The notes beneath the pieces were generated by a model. That model saw only the letters and a program-made list of their open reading frames with translations, was not told the origin of the DNA and searched no databases. Positions 1-6,452 of a DNA stretch of 7,407 nucleotides are shown here, one piece after another. The first letter of the stretch is position 1; each line of letters begins with the position of its first letter. Source of the stretch: Lysobacterales bacterium UBA5700 (GTDB taxonomy: Bacteria > Pseudomonadota > Gammaproteobacteria > Xanthomonadales > Xanthomonadaceae); NCBI GenBank assembly GCA_002420085.1, contig DIHI01000018.1:428-7834 (forward strand), in the 5' to 3' direction. The position numbers and the translations under genes are program-made.

Positions 1-29
1 ATGGTCGCGATCGAGCCGTGATCGGCGGG

Positions 30-63
30 CACCGACGCGCGCGTCGCAGCGTGCGCGCCGGTG
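30..63. repeat. GC-rich imperfect hairpin upstream of the iron-uptake operon
   Basis: Bases 30-42 pair with 51-63 (starting CACCG / ending CGGTG) with one A-C mismatch and one G-T pair, around an 8-base loop. No T-run follows, so it is not a classical intrinsic terminator in either direction. It lies before the Fur-controlled promoter and could end or protect an upstream transcript. The first 21 bases can be read as a short C-terminus ending in TGA, but that is too little to call a gene. The 1-128 stretch otherwise shows nothing I can support. Confidence 0.45.
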
Positions 64-86
64 TCGGCAGTGACTGCGCGCCGGTG
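52..86. repeat. 12-bp direct repeat TGCGCGCCGGTG, two copies
   Basis: TGCGCGCCGGTG occurs at 52-63 and again at 75-86, start to start 23 bp. The first copy forms most of the right arm of the hairpin at 30-63. The second copy could pair with the same left arm, so two mutually exclusive folds are possible. Both copies lie upstream of the predicted -35 element of the iron-uptake promoter. Confidence 0.5.
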
Positions 87-128
87 GATTCCGGCCTGAT
101 CCCGACAGCGGACGGGTCGGCGGCTGGC

Positions 129-157
129 TTGTCTTTCAAACAAATGAGAATTATTAT
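129..157 (+). promoter_or_regulatory. sigma70-like promoter of the fbpAB operon
   Basis: TTGTCT (129-134, 4 of 6 to TTGACA) is followed after exactly 17 bp by TATTAT (152-157, 5 of 6 to TATAAT). Transcription would begin near 164, giving a leader of about 40 bases before the preferred fbpA start at 206. The -10 element sits inside the Fur box, the usual arrangement for repression by blocking RNA polymerase. The call rests on motif match, spacing and position. Confidence 0.65.
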
Positions 158-159
158 CA
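145..159. promoter_or_regulatory. Fur box (iron-responsive operator)
   Basis: TGAGAAT-T-ATTATCA fits the 7-1-7 Fur inverted repeat TGATAATNATTATCA with a single mismatch. It is a conspicuous AT-rich island in GC-rich DNA and overlaps the predicted -10 of the promoter feeding a ferric-iron transporter, so sequence and context agree. Known biology of the family: Fur with bound Fe(II) binds such sites and represses; iron starvation releases it. The iron control is therefore inferred but well supported. Confidence 0.85.
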
Positions 160-205
160 TCCGGCATCGGGCGCCATGCCCGCCAACAACCTACCGGTGA
201 TCTTC

Positions 206-1282
206 ATGACTGCCTTCCGAATCGCCCGTGTCGCGATCCTCGTCTTCGCCCTTGCCGCATGCGGCCAATCGACACCGGAGCCGGCCGCCGATGGCGCTGC
301 CGACCCCCGAGCCGGCGCTCCTGCAACCGCCGGCATCGAACTGGTGGTCTACTCCGAACGCCGCGAGCCGCTGATCCAGCCGATCTTCGAGCAGTATCAG
401 CGCGAGACCGGTGTGACCGTGCGTTATCTGACCGACGCGGCGCCGGCCCTGATCGAGCGACTGGCGGCCGAAGGAGCCGCTACGCCGGCTGACCTGTTCA
501 TGTCGGTCGATGCCGGTAACCTCTGGCAGGCGGCCGAACGCGGCGTGCTGGCGGCGGTCGATTCGCCGACCCTGGCGGCGGCGATCCCGGACCATCTGCG
601 CGATCCGGACCGTCGCTGGGTCGCCCTGTCGCTGCGGGCGCGGACGATCGTGTATTCGACCGAGCGGGTCGATCCGGCCCTGTTGTCCAGCTACGAGGCA
701 CTCGCCGAGCCGGACTGGAAGGGACGTCTGTGCCTGCGGACCTCGAAGAAGGTCTACAACCAATCGCTGACCGCGACCCTGATCGAACGCCTGGGCAGCG
801 AGCGCGCCCAGGCCGTGCTGGCTGGCTGGGTGGCCAATCTCGCCACCGAGCCGTTCGCCGACGACACGGCACTGATCATGGCGATCGCTGCCGGTCAGTG
901 CGACGTCGGCATCGTCAACACCTACTACCTGGGACGTGCGCTGGCCGAGAGCACCGACTCCGGCGGGGCGACCCTGGCGGTGGCTCCGTTCTGGCCGAAC
1001 CAGGGCGATGCCGGTGTCCATGTGAATGTGTCCGGCGCCGGGGTCACCGCGTATTCCGATCGGCCGGCCGAGGCGCTCCGGTTTCTGGAGTGGTTGGCTT
1101 CGGAGGCGGTTCAGAAGCAGTTCGCCGAAGTCAATTACGAATACCCGGCGCGGCCCGGTGTCGAGCGGCATCCGCTGGTTGCCGGCTGGGGTGAGTTCAA
1201 GCCCGATCCGGTCAATGTCTCGGTCGCCGGGCGGCGTCAGGCCGAGGCGGTGCAGATGATGGATCGCGTGGGTTGGCGCTGA
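206..1282 (+). CDS. fbpA: Iron(III) ABC transporter, substrate-binding lipoprotein (FbpA/FutA type)
   Basis: The 358-residue product is a periplasmic ferric-iron-binding protein of the bacterial extracellular solute-binding family, delivering iron to the permease encoded next. The N-terminus is a lipoprotein signal: basic residues, a short hydrophobic run and the lipobox LAAC with Cys19. A Pro/Ala-rich linker follows, then the mature fold opening with LVVYSERREPLIQPIFEQY. Family-like stretches include RARTIVYSTERV (near residues 144-155), a KGRLCLR...VYNQSL block and NTYYLGR, whose adjacent tyrosines Y240-Y241 match the iron-ligand pair of this family. The start at 206 is preferred over ATG 176 because it gives a compact signal peptide and a normal leader after the promoter; neither has a strong Shine-Dalgarno. 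Fur box and promoter lie directly upstream. The family fit is strong; ferric iron rather than another ligand is inferred from the tyrosine pair and the Fur site. Confidence 0.9.
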   Translation: MTAFRIARVAILVFALAACGQSTPEPAADGAADPRAGAPATAGIELVVYSERREPLIQPIFEQYQRETGVTVRYLTDAAPALIERLAAEGAATPADLFMSVDAGNLWQAAERGVLAAVDSPTLAAAIPDHLRDPDRRWVALSLRARTIVYSTERVDPALLSSYEALAEPDWKGRLCLRTSKKVYNQSLTATLIERLGSERAQAVLAGWVANLATEPFADDTALIMAIAAGQCDVGIVNTYYLGRALAESTDSGGATLAVAPFWPNQGDAGVHVNVSGAGVTAYSDRPAEALRFLEWLASEAVQKQFAEVNYEYPARPGVERHPLVAGWGEFKPDPVNVSVAGRRQAEAVQMMDRVGWR

Positions 1283-2907
1283 GTCCGGCAGCGGCAGTCG
1301 TGCCGGGCCAACCGGCACGGCGGCGGGCGTGGCACTGGCCGACCGGCCTGGCCTGGCTGCTGGCACTGCCGCTGATCCTGCCGCTGGTCTTTCTGCTGGT
1401 CGGGGCCGGCGATTGGCGCCCCGACCTGTGGTCGCATATCGCGCGACACCTGCTGCCGCGCGCCGTGTTCGATACCCTGGTGCTGGCGCTGGCGATCGCC
1501 GTGCTGACCCTCATCCCCGGACTCGGCTTCGCCTGGGCCAGTGCCCGCTACGACTACCCCGGTCGCCGGATCTTCGATTGGGCGCTGGTGCTGCCGTTGG
1601 CGATTCCCGGCTATGTCGTGGCGTTCGTCTATGTCGGCCTGCTCGACTACGCCGGTCCGGTGCAGACGGTCTGGCGTGACTGGTTCGGACCAGGCGCATC
1701 GCTGCCGAACGGACGCGGTCTGCTCGCTGCTGCCGTGCTGTTGTCGCTGGTGCTCTATCCCTACGTCTATCTGCTGGCTCGGGCGGCATTTCTCAGACAT
1801 GGCACGGCCGCCCTGGATGCCGCCCGCAGTCTCGGCCACGGGCCGGTTTCGGGGTTCCTGCGGGCGGTGCTGCCGCTGACCCGTCCGGCCTGGGTTGCCG
1901 GCCTGACCCTGGCGGTGCTGGAGGCGCTGGCCGATTTCGGTGCCGTCAGCATACTCGGCGTCGATACCCTGACCACCACCATCTACCGGGTGTGGTTCGG
2001 CATGTATTCGCTGCCGACGGCGGCGCAACTGGCACTCGGTCTGTTGACCCTGGTCGCACTGGTGCTGTTGATCGAACGGGCGGCGCGTGGTCGTGCCCGC
2101 TATGCCGGTGCGATCGGCTCGGCCGGGACGATCCGGCGACGATTGATCGGCTGGCGAGGCTGGAGCATCACCGGTCTGGCGGCTGCCACGGTGTTGTTCG
2201 GTTTCGCGCTGCCCGTGGTGCGTCTGGCGACCTGGGCCTGGCAGGCGCGCGAACGCCTGCCGGATGTCGCTCAGGCGTCGGCCAACACCCTGATGCTGGC
2301 GGCGGCGGCGACGGTGCTGGTGCTGATCGGGGCGATCGCCCTGGTGTTGCTGGCGCGCCGCCGTCCCGGCGATCACGGTATCGCCGTCGCCGGGTTCGTC
2401 GCCAATCTCGGCTATGCCGTACCGGGCACGGTGCTGGCGGTGGCGGTGATGACCATGCTGGTCGCGGCCCAGGCCGGCCTGGTGCGGATCGGCGGACCGT
2501 CATGGCCGCTGTCGTCGAGCCTGATCGCGGTACTGCTGGCACTGTCGGTGCGCTTCATGCGGGTCGGCCACGGCGCGGTCGAGTCGGCGTTCGCCGCGTT
2601 GCGACCGGGCATCCTGGAAACCGCCCGCCTGCTGGAGCCATCGCCGTGGCATCGACTGCGTGAGGTGATCGCGCCATTGTTGCGGCCGGGCCTGCTGGCT
2701 GGCGCCTTGCTGCTGATGGTGGAAGTGATGAAGGAACTTCCGGCAACCTTGATGCTTCGTCCGTTCGGCTGGGACACGCTGGCGATCCGGGTCTATTCGC
2801 ATGCTGCCGAGGGGCTCTGGCTGGAGGCCGCCTGGCCGGCCCTGATCCTGTCCTTGATCGGCCTGGCGCCGGTGTGGTGGCTGGTGCGTCGGCAGGACGA
2901 GAACTGA
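1273..2907 (+). CDS. fbpB: Iron(III) ABC transporter, fused double-domain permease (FbpB/SfuB type)
   Basis: This 544-residue inner-membrane protein has about 12 hydrophobic segments in two MetI-like halves, split by a basic, polar linker near residues 270-297. It would form the channel through which ferric iron passes from the binding protein to the cytoplasm. The first EAA loop, which docks the ATPase, is clear: LDAARSLG...LPLTRP (181-205). The second, ILETARLLEPSPW...APLLRP (447-472), has Glu455 where the conserved Gly normally sits. Other family blocks are EALADFGAVSILG (217-229) and VMKELPATLMLRPFGWDTL (485-503). The start chosen is TTG 1273, overlapping the upstream gene by 10 bp; GTG 1300 is a real alternative that loses 9 residues, and neither has a convincing ribosome site. 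Tight coupling to fbpA supports one operon. No ATPase gene follows, so it must be encoded elsewhere or shared. Confidence 0.9.
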   Translation: MALSPAAAVVPGQPARRRAWHWPTGLAWLLALPLILPLVFLLVGAGDWRPDLWSHIARHLLPRAVFDTLVLALAIAVLTLIPGLGFAWASARYDYPGRRIFDWALVLPLAIPGYVVAFVYVGLLDYAGPVQTVWRDWFGPGASLPNGRGLLAAAVLLSLVLYPYVYLLARAAFLRHGTAALDAARSLGHGPVSGFLRAVLPLTRPAWVAGLTLAVLEALADFGAVSILGVDTLTTTIYRVWFGMYSLPTAAQLALGLLTLVALVLLIERAARGRARYAGAIGSAGTIRRRLIGWRGWSITGLAAATVLFGFALPVVRLATWAWQARERLPDVAQASANTLMLAAAATVLVLIGAIALVLLARRRPGDHGIAVAGFVANLGYAVPGTVLAVAVMTMLVAAQAGLVRIGGPSWPLSSSLIAVLLALSVRFMRVGHGAVESAFAALRPGILETARLLEPSPWHRLREVIAPLLRPGLLAGALLLMVEVMKELPATLMLRPFGWDTLAIRVYSHAAEGLWLEAAWPALILSLIGLAPVWWLVRRQDEN

Positions 2908-2916
2908 TCCGCGCGT

Positions 2917-2956
2917 CCGCCATCACACGGCGGCAACGGCGCTTGCGCCATGTTTT
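2917..2956 (+). terminator. Weak candidate terminator after fbpB
   Basis: Two small hairpins lie in the gap after the fbpB stop: CCGCC/GGCGG (2917-2921 with 2929-2933, 7-base loop) and GGCG/CGCC (2938-2941 with 2946-2949, CTTG loop), the latter followed by ATGTTTT. Position is right and a short T-run is present, but the stems are short. It may separate the iron operon from the glycine-cleavage genes. Confidence 0.3.
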
Positions 2957-2980
2957 CCGGAAATGAACCCGGTCGGCTTC

Positions 2981-2989
2981 TGCGATAAT
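2981..2989 (+). promoter_or_regulatory. Extended -10 promoter of gcvT
   Basis: TGCGATAAT contains GATAAT (5 of 6 to TATAAT) preceded by a TGC extension, which can work without a good -35; I see no convincing -35. Initiation would fall near 2996, about 25 bases before the gcvT start at 3021. That leader is too short for a glycine riboswitch, and the element overlaps ATG 2988, arguing against that upstream start. Confidence 0.5.
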
Positions 2990-3020
2990 GCCGGCACCCT
3001 CCGGCCTCAGAGTGCAGACG

Positions 3021-4139
3021 ATGTCCAAGCAGACCGTCCTCAATTCCCGCCACCGTGAGCTGGGGGCGCGCATGGTCGATTTCGGCGGCTGGGACATGCC
3101 GCTCAACTATGGTTCGCAGATCGAAGAACATCACGCGGTGCGCCGTGATGCCGGCATGTTCGATGTCTCGCACATGACCGTGATCGATCTGCATGGCGAA
3201 CGGTCCCGCGACTTCCTGCGTCGTCTGCTGGCCAATTCGATCGACAAGCTCAGGGTGCCGGGCAAGGCCCTGTATTCCTGCATGCTCAATCCCGAAGGCG
3301 GAGTGATCGACGATCTGATCGTCTATTTCCTGGCCGAGGACGACTTTCGGCTGGTGGTCAATGCCGCCACCCGAGACAAGGATCTGGCCTGGATCGAAGC
3401 CCAGGCGGCGCCGTTCGCGGTCGCCGTTCGCGAGCGTCCCGAACTGGCGATGATCGCGGTCCAGGGACCGAACGCCCGGACACGGCTGATCGACCTGCTC
3501 GACCCGGACGGTGGCGAGGCGGCCCAGGCGCTCGGTCGATTCAGTGCGGTCGAGGTCGGCATGCGCGATGGTGGCCGCCTGTTCGTCGCGCGCACCGGTT
3601 ACACCGGCGAAGATGGCTTCGAGGTGATCGTTCCCGAGCGATCAGCCCGTGCGCTGTGGGACGGCTTGCTGGCTGCCGGGGTCGTGCCCTGTGGCCTGGG
3701 CGCCCGCGATACCCTGCGGCTGGAGGCCGGCATGGCGCTGTACGGTCAGGACATGGATGACTCGGTCGGCCCGCTGGAGGCCGGCCTGGCGTGGACGGTT
3801 TCGTTCGACGAAGGGCGCGACTTCATCGGTCGCCCGGTGCTGGAGGCGCAGAAGGCGGCCGGTGTGCCGCGTCGCATGGTCGGTCTGGTGCTCGATGACA
3901 AGGGCGTGCTCCGGCATGGCCAGCGGGTGTTCTGCGACAGCGGGGAGGGCGAGATCCTGTCCGGCAGTTTCTCGCCGACCCTGGGGTGTTCGATCGCCTT
4001 GGCCCGCATACCGGCCGGCGAAGCCGGCGCGGTCTCGGTCGATATCCGTGGTCGGAGGGTGCCGGTGCGGCTGGTGAAGTTTCCATTTGTGCGCGAAGGC
4101 AAGGTCCAGCCGAACATCCTGCCTGATCATTCGTCCTGA
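3021..4139 (+). CDS. gcvT: Glycine cleavage system T protein (aminomethyltransferase)
   Basis: GcvT takes the aminomethyl group carried on the lipoyl arm of H protein, releases ammonia and passes the one-carbon unit to tetrahydrofolate, yielding 5,10-methylene-tetrahydrofolate in the cytoplasm. The 372-residue product has the usual family length. Landmarks in order: the start region [25 protein letters not shown], the folate-site stretch [10 protein letters not shown] (93-102) with its conserved aspartate pair D97-D98, [21 protein letters not shown] (near 191-202), [19 protein letters not shown] (near 227-245), and a C-terminal barrel domain ending in [10 protein letters not shown]. The start at 3021 is chosen because family similarity begins at [11 protein letters not shown] and a -10 element overlaps the upstream ATG 2988. 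Its ribosome site is poor. It is followed after 101 bp by gcvH, the gene of its substrate carrier. Confidence 0.96.
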   Translation: MSKQTVLNSRHRELGARMVDFGGWDMPLNYGSQIEEHHAVRRDAGMFDVSHMTVIDLHGERSRDFLRRLLANSIDKLRVPGKALYSCMLNPEGGVIDDLIVYFLAEDDFRLVVNAATRDKDLAWIEAQAAPFAVAVRERPELAMIAVQGPNARTRLIDLLDPDGGEAAQALGRFSAVEVGMRDGGRLFVARTGYTGEDGFEVIVPERSARALWDGLLAAGVVPCGLGARDTLRLEAGMALYGQDMDDSVGPLEAGLAWTVSFDEGRDFIGRPVLEAQKAAGVPRRMVGLVLDDKGVLRHGQRVFCDSGEGEILSGSFSPTLGCSIALARIPAGEAGAVSVDIRGRRVPVRLVKFPFVREGKVQPNILPDHSS

Positions 4140-4168
4140 TCGGCCTCGGCTGTCGCTGCCTTCGCGGG

Positions 4169-4191
4169 TAGAATTATCCGGCCGCTGCCGG
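4169..4191 (+). promoter_or_regulatory. Possible gcvH promoter -10 and leader hairpin
   Basis: In the 101-bp gap between gcvT and gcvH, GGGTAGAAT ends in TAGAAT (4169-4174, 5 of 6 to TATAAT). No good -35 lies at the right distance. Directly after it, CCGGC (4178-4182) can pair with GCCGG (4187-4191) over a CGCT loop. The gap could hold a second start point that raises gcvH over gcvT; this is inference from weak motifs. Confidence 0.35.
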
Positions 4192-4228
4192 CCTGTCCTT
4201 CCCCCCATTCGAGCAAGAAGCCCCCAAT

Positions 4229-4233
4229 GAGGA
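4229..4233 (+). promoter_or_regulatory. Shine-Dalgarno site of gcvH
   Basis: GAGGA stands 7 bases before ATG 4241. It is the clearest ribosome site among the iron and glycine-cleavage genes of the window, consistent with a need for plentiful carrier protein, and it fixes the gcvH start. Confidence 0.8.
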
Positions 4234-4240
4234 ACTGCCC

Positions 4241-4636
4241 ATGAGTGAAATCCCCGGCGATCTGAAGTTTCTGAAATCCCACGAGTGGGCGCGGATCGAG
4301 GACAGTGCCCGCGTCACGGTGGGAATCTCGGACCATGCCCAGCAACTGCTCGGCGATCTGGTCTACGTCGAACTTCCGCGCGTGGGTGATCGCGTCGATG
4401 CCGGTGCTGCCTGTGCCGTGGTCGAGTCGGTCAAGGCGGCCTCGGATGTCTACTCTCCCGTCAGCGGAACCGTAGTCGAGGTCAACGAGAGCCTGACCGA
4501 CAAGCCCGAGACGATCAACGAGGATGCGTATGGCGAGGGTTGGCTGTTCGTGATCGAGGCCAGCGAGCCGGAACAGTTCGCCGACCTGCTCGGTCCGGAC
4601 GACTACGCCGACCTGATCGAGGACGAGGCGCACTGA
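4241..4636 (+). CDS. gcvH: Glycine cleavage system H protein (lipoyl carrier)
   Basis: H protein is the small mobile carrier of the glycine cleavage complex: its lipoyl-lysine receives the aminomethyl group from P protein, presents it to T protein and is reoxidised by L protein (dihydrolipoamide dehydrogenase). The 131-residue, acidic product has the full family length. It opens with [14 protein letters not shown], has [20 protein letters not shown] in the middle, and carries the lipoylation motif [17 protein letters not shown] with the modified lysine at K65. The C-terminal helix region follows [14 protein letters not shown] strong Shine-Dalgarno site supports the start. Gene order T-H-P fits a single pathway unit. 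Lipoylation itself needs lipoate attachment enzymes not seen here. Confidence 0.97.
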   Translation: MSEIPGDLKFLKSHEWARIEDSARVTVGISDHAQQLLGDLVYVELPRVGDRVDAGAACAVVESVKAASDVYSPVSGTVVEVNESLTDKPETINEDAYGEGWLFVIEASEPEQFADLLGPDDYADLIEDEAH

Positions 4637-4698
4637 TCCGCAGTTGCTTCGGCGCGTGGCCCCTGCACGTGTCGGAGCATGCACAGCGTCGTCTGCCC

Positions 4699-4719
4699 GG
4701 CGACCCCGGCCGGGTCGCC
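4699..4719 (+). other. Perfect 8-bp hairpin between gcvH and gcvPA
   Basis: GGCGACCC (4699-4706) pairs perfectly with GGGTCGCC (4712-4719) over a 5-base loop, in the 109-bp gap between gcvH and gcvPA. It is followed by a pyrimidine stretch (CCTCTTTC) but not a real T-run. It could stabilise the 3' end of a gcvT-gcvH message or attenuate read-through into gcvPA. The fold is seen; the role is inferred. Confidence 0.5.
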
Positions 4720-4745
4720 CAAGCCCTCTTTCGGACCACGGTGCC

Positions 4746-6098
4746 ATGCCCTTCATCCCGCACAGCGAAGACGATATCCGCAACATGCTCCGGACCATCG
4801 GCGTGAACAGCATCGAGGCGCTGTTCGACGAGATTCCGGCCGATCTTGAGGTTCCTGCGCTGCCGGGCGTTCCGGACGGACTCAACGAGATGGCGATCGC
4901 TCGGCTGATGGCCGACCGTGCCCGTCGTGACGAGACGATCCTGAATTTCGCCGGTGCCGGGGCCTACGAACATCACATCCCGGCTGCGATCTGGCAGATC
5001 GTTTCCCGTGGCGAGTTCTATTCCGCCTACACGCCCTACCAGGCCGAGGCGAGCCAAGGTACGCTGCAACTGATCTACGAATACCAGTCGATGATCTGCG
5101 GCCTGACCGGCATGGACGTGTCGAACGCTTCGATGTACGACGGCGCCACCGCCGTCGCCGAGGCAGTGCTGATGGCCGAGCGCAGCCAGAAGCGCGGCGG
5201 GCTGCGCCGTGTGCTGGTGCCGATCAGCCTGCATCCGGCCTATCGGCGGACCATGCGCACCATCCTGGCCATGCAGGACATCGAGATCGTCGAACTGGAT
5301 TGCCCGGATGGTCGGCTCGATCCGCAGCAGATCGCCGATCATGGCCAGGACTTCACCAGTGTGGTGATTCCGCAGCCCAATTACTTCGGTCGGATCGAGG
5401 ATGTCGATGCCCTCACCGATGCCGGCCATCGGCGAGGTGCGTTGGTGATCGCGGTGGTCAATCCGATTGCCCTGGCCCTGCTCAAGGAGCCGGGCCGCTG
5501 GGGCGACACCGGTGCCGATATCGTCTGTGGCGAGGGTCAGCCGCTCGGCTGTCCGCTGTCCTCGGGCGGCCCGTATTTCGGCATGCTGGCCTGCAAGCAG
5601 GCGCTGGTGCGCAACCTGCCGGGTCGCCTGGTCGGCCGCACCGTCGATCTCGATGGACGCGACGGTTTCGCGCTGACCTTGCAGGCACGCGAGCAGCACA
5701 TCCGACGCGCCAAGGCGACTTCCAACATCTGCACCAATCAGGGCCTGCTGGTCACTGCGGCGACCATGTACATGGCCCTGCTCGGTCCCGAGGGCTTGCG
5801 TCGGGTGGCAACGGCATCGGCTGGCAACGCCCGCGCGCTCCAGCGTCGGCTGTGCGAAATACCCGGTGTTCGGCCGGTGTTTGCCGATGGTCCGTTCTTC
5901 CATGAATTCGCACTGGACCTCGGCCGACCGGCACGGCCGGTCGTTGATGCCTTGGCCGAGCGGCAGATCGTTGCCGGCGTCCCGCTCGGCGATGACTATC
6001 CCGAACTCGGCGATCCCCTCCTGGTCTGTGCGACCGAGACCAAGACCGCCGACGACATCGAGCACTTCGCACTCGCGTTGCGCCACGCGCTGAGTTGA
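4746..6098 (+). CDS. gcvPA: Glycine dehydrogenase (decarboxylating) subunit 1, P protein
   Basis: In organisms with a split P protein, GcvPA and GcvPB together decarboxylate glycine and load the remaining aminomethyl group onto H protein. This 450-residue product is a full-length GcvPA, matching the N-terminal half of the one-chain P protein. Family blocks include [27 protein letters not shown] (95-108), [14 protein letters not shown] (127-140), [10 protein letters not shown] (206-215), [18 protein letters not shown] (262-279) and [11 protein letters not shown] (325-335). The pyridoxal-phosphate lysine belongs to GcvPB, so this subunit should not act alone. The start is ATG 4746, where similarity begins ([11 protein letters not shown]); an in-frame TTG at 4644 would add 34 low-complexity residues unlike the family. 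Its ribosome site is weak. The oddity is context: gcvPB usually follows directly, but here a gene-free structured region follows. Confidence 0.95.
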   Translation: MPFIPHSEDDIRNMLRTIGVNSIEALFDEIPADLEVPALPGVPDGLNEMAIARLMADRARRDETILNFAGAGAYEHHIPAAIWQIVSRGEFYSAYTPYQAEASQGTLQLIYEYQSMICGLTGMDVSNASMYDGATAVAEAVLMAERSQKRGGLRRVLVPISLHPAYRRTMRTILAMQDIEIVELDCPDGRLDPQQIADHGQDFTSVVIPQPNYFGRIEDVDALTDAGHRRGALVIAVVNPIALALLKEPGRWGDTGADIVCGEGQPLGCPLSSGGPYFGMLACKQALVRNLPGRLVGRTVDLDGRDGFALTLQAREQHIRRAKATSNICTNQGLLVTAATMYMALLGPEGLRRVATASAGNARALQRRLCEIPGVRPVFADGPFFHEFALDLGRPARPVVDALAERQIVAGVPLGDDYPELGDPLLVCATETKTADDIEHFALALRHALS

Positions 6099-6140
6099 GC
6101 GAAAGCGCGCGTCGAGACTGGATCGACGCGCGCATTCGCT
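6098..6140. terminator. Long hairpin at the gcvPA stop codon, no T-run
   Basis: AGCGAA (6098-6103) pairs with TTCGCT (6135-6140) and GCGCGCGTCGA (6105-6115) with TCGACGCGCGC (6123-6133), interrupted only by an A-A mismatch: 17 base pairs over a 7-base loop. It starts at the last base of the gcvPA stop codon. Because no T-run follows in either direction, it is better viewed as an RNA 3'-end stabiliser, a Rho-linked end or an atypical terminator. An A7 run lies 12 bases further on (6153-6159). Confidence 0.6.
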
Positions 6141-6263
6141 GGTGCGGCGCGCAAAAAAACACGAGATCGCGCGATGATCGCAGCGCATGCATGTTCTCCT
6201 CGACACGCGCCTGATTGGTTCGGTGCAGTCGCTCGATGATGCTCGACAGATTTCACGGCAACG

Positions 6264-6296
6264 CTCTGAAAACCTTGCTGGACAAGGCTTTCAGAG
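6264..6296. other. Strong isolated stem-loop (candidate structured RNA)
   Basis: CTCTGAAA (6264-6271) pairs with TTTCAGAG (6289-6296), then after an A-C mismatch CCTTG (6273-6277) pairs with CAAGG (6283-6287) over the loop CTGGA. Thirteen of 14 positions pair. Unlike most hairpins in this GC-rich window, the stem is of mixed base composition, so it is less likely to arise from base bias alone. It lies about 165 bp past gcvPA and 470 bp before the next gene. No T-run follows, so it is not an ordinary terminator. No known RNA family is recognised. Confidence 0.55.
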
Positions 6297-6317
6297 GTCA
6301 GGGCTGGATCGCCGAGT

Positions 6318-6334
6318 GACCCGGTTCGAGGGTC
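6318..6334. other. Small stem-loop
   Basis: GACCC (6318-6322) pairs with GGGTC (6330-6334) over the 7-base loop GGTTCGA, 21 bases after the larger stem-loop. The GGTTCGA loop recalls a tRNA T-arm but is out of register with the stem, and no acceptor, D or anticodon arms are seen, so this is not a tRNA. The two neighbouring hairpins could be parts of one structured transcript. Confidence 0.35.
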
Positions 6335-6383
6335 GGGCAGCGACGACCTGCTGCATGCCGCACGCCGTGCTGTCGTGTGTGCG

Positions 6384-6420
6384 AAAAAAATTGTTGCCGC
6401 ATATTGACAGCACTGCGGCA
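6384..6420 (-). terminator. Weak minus-strand intrinsic terminator candidate
   Basis: Read on the minus strand, TGCCGC (6420-6415) pairs with GCGGCA (6400-6395) over a 14-base loop and is followed after four bases by seven Ts (6390-6384). The layout is that of an intrinsic terminator, but the stem is only 6 bp and no minus-strand gene is seen that would need it. The same bases surround the -35 of a + strand promoter, so the A7 run may equally be a promoter UP-like element. Confidence 0.25.
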
Positions 6421-6432
6421 CCTGATTAGCGT
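6404..6432 (+). promoter_or_regulatory. Distal promoter upstream of the H1-like gene
   Basis: A consensus -35 TTGACA (6404-6409) is followed after 17 bp by TAGCGT (6427-6432), which keeps only the three most conserved -10 bases (T, A and final T). An A7 run at 6384-6390 sits where an UP element would. Initiation would fall near 6439, giving a leader of about 325 bases before the H1-like start. The perfect -35 and exact spacing support it; the poor -10 suggests help from an activator or a moderate strength. Confidence 0.5.
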
Positions 6433-6452
6433 GCAGTCAGCAGTTGCACGCT
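6428..6452. promoter_or_regulatory. Operator-like 8-bp inverted repeat over the -10 and start site
   Basis: AGCGTGCA (6428-6435) and TGCACGCT (6445-6452) are perfect inverted copies separated by 9 bp, so the arm centres lie 17 bp apart. The repeat covers the predicted -10 and start site of the distal promoter, a typical place for a dimeric repressor. It could instead form a stem-loop at the 5' end of the transcript. The regulator is not known from this window. Confidence 0.5.

Noticed and set aside
1..200. Small + strand frame across 18-200 and a possible gene end MVAIEP-stop at 1-21
   Set aside because: The first runs through the promoter and Fur box; the second is six codons and cannot be judged.
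191..1366. 391-residue minus-strand open frame opposite fbpA
   Set aside because: Arg/Gly/His-rich, no recognisable domain, lies fully opposite a well-supported gene; typical of GC-rich coding DNA read backwards.
1237..2376. 379-residue minus-strand open frame opposite fbpB
   Set aside because: Gln/Arg-rich low-complexity translation without a ribosome site; shadow of the permease.
2908..3020. Glycine riboswitch before gcvT
   Set aside because: The predicted leader is only about 25 bases and no aptamer-like paired structure is visible.
4515..6206. 563-residue minus-strand open frame opposite gcvH/gcvPA
   Set aside because: Covers two conserved genes and has no family-like sequence; GC-driven shadow.
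6318..6345. GGTTCGA loop suggesting a tRNA T-arm
   Set aside because: Loop register does not fit a T-arm, and no acceptor, D or anticodon stems are present.
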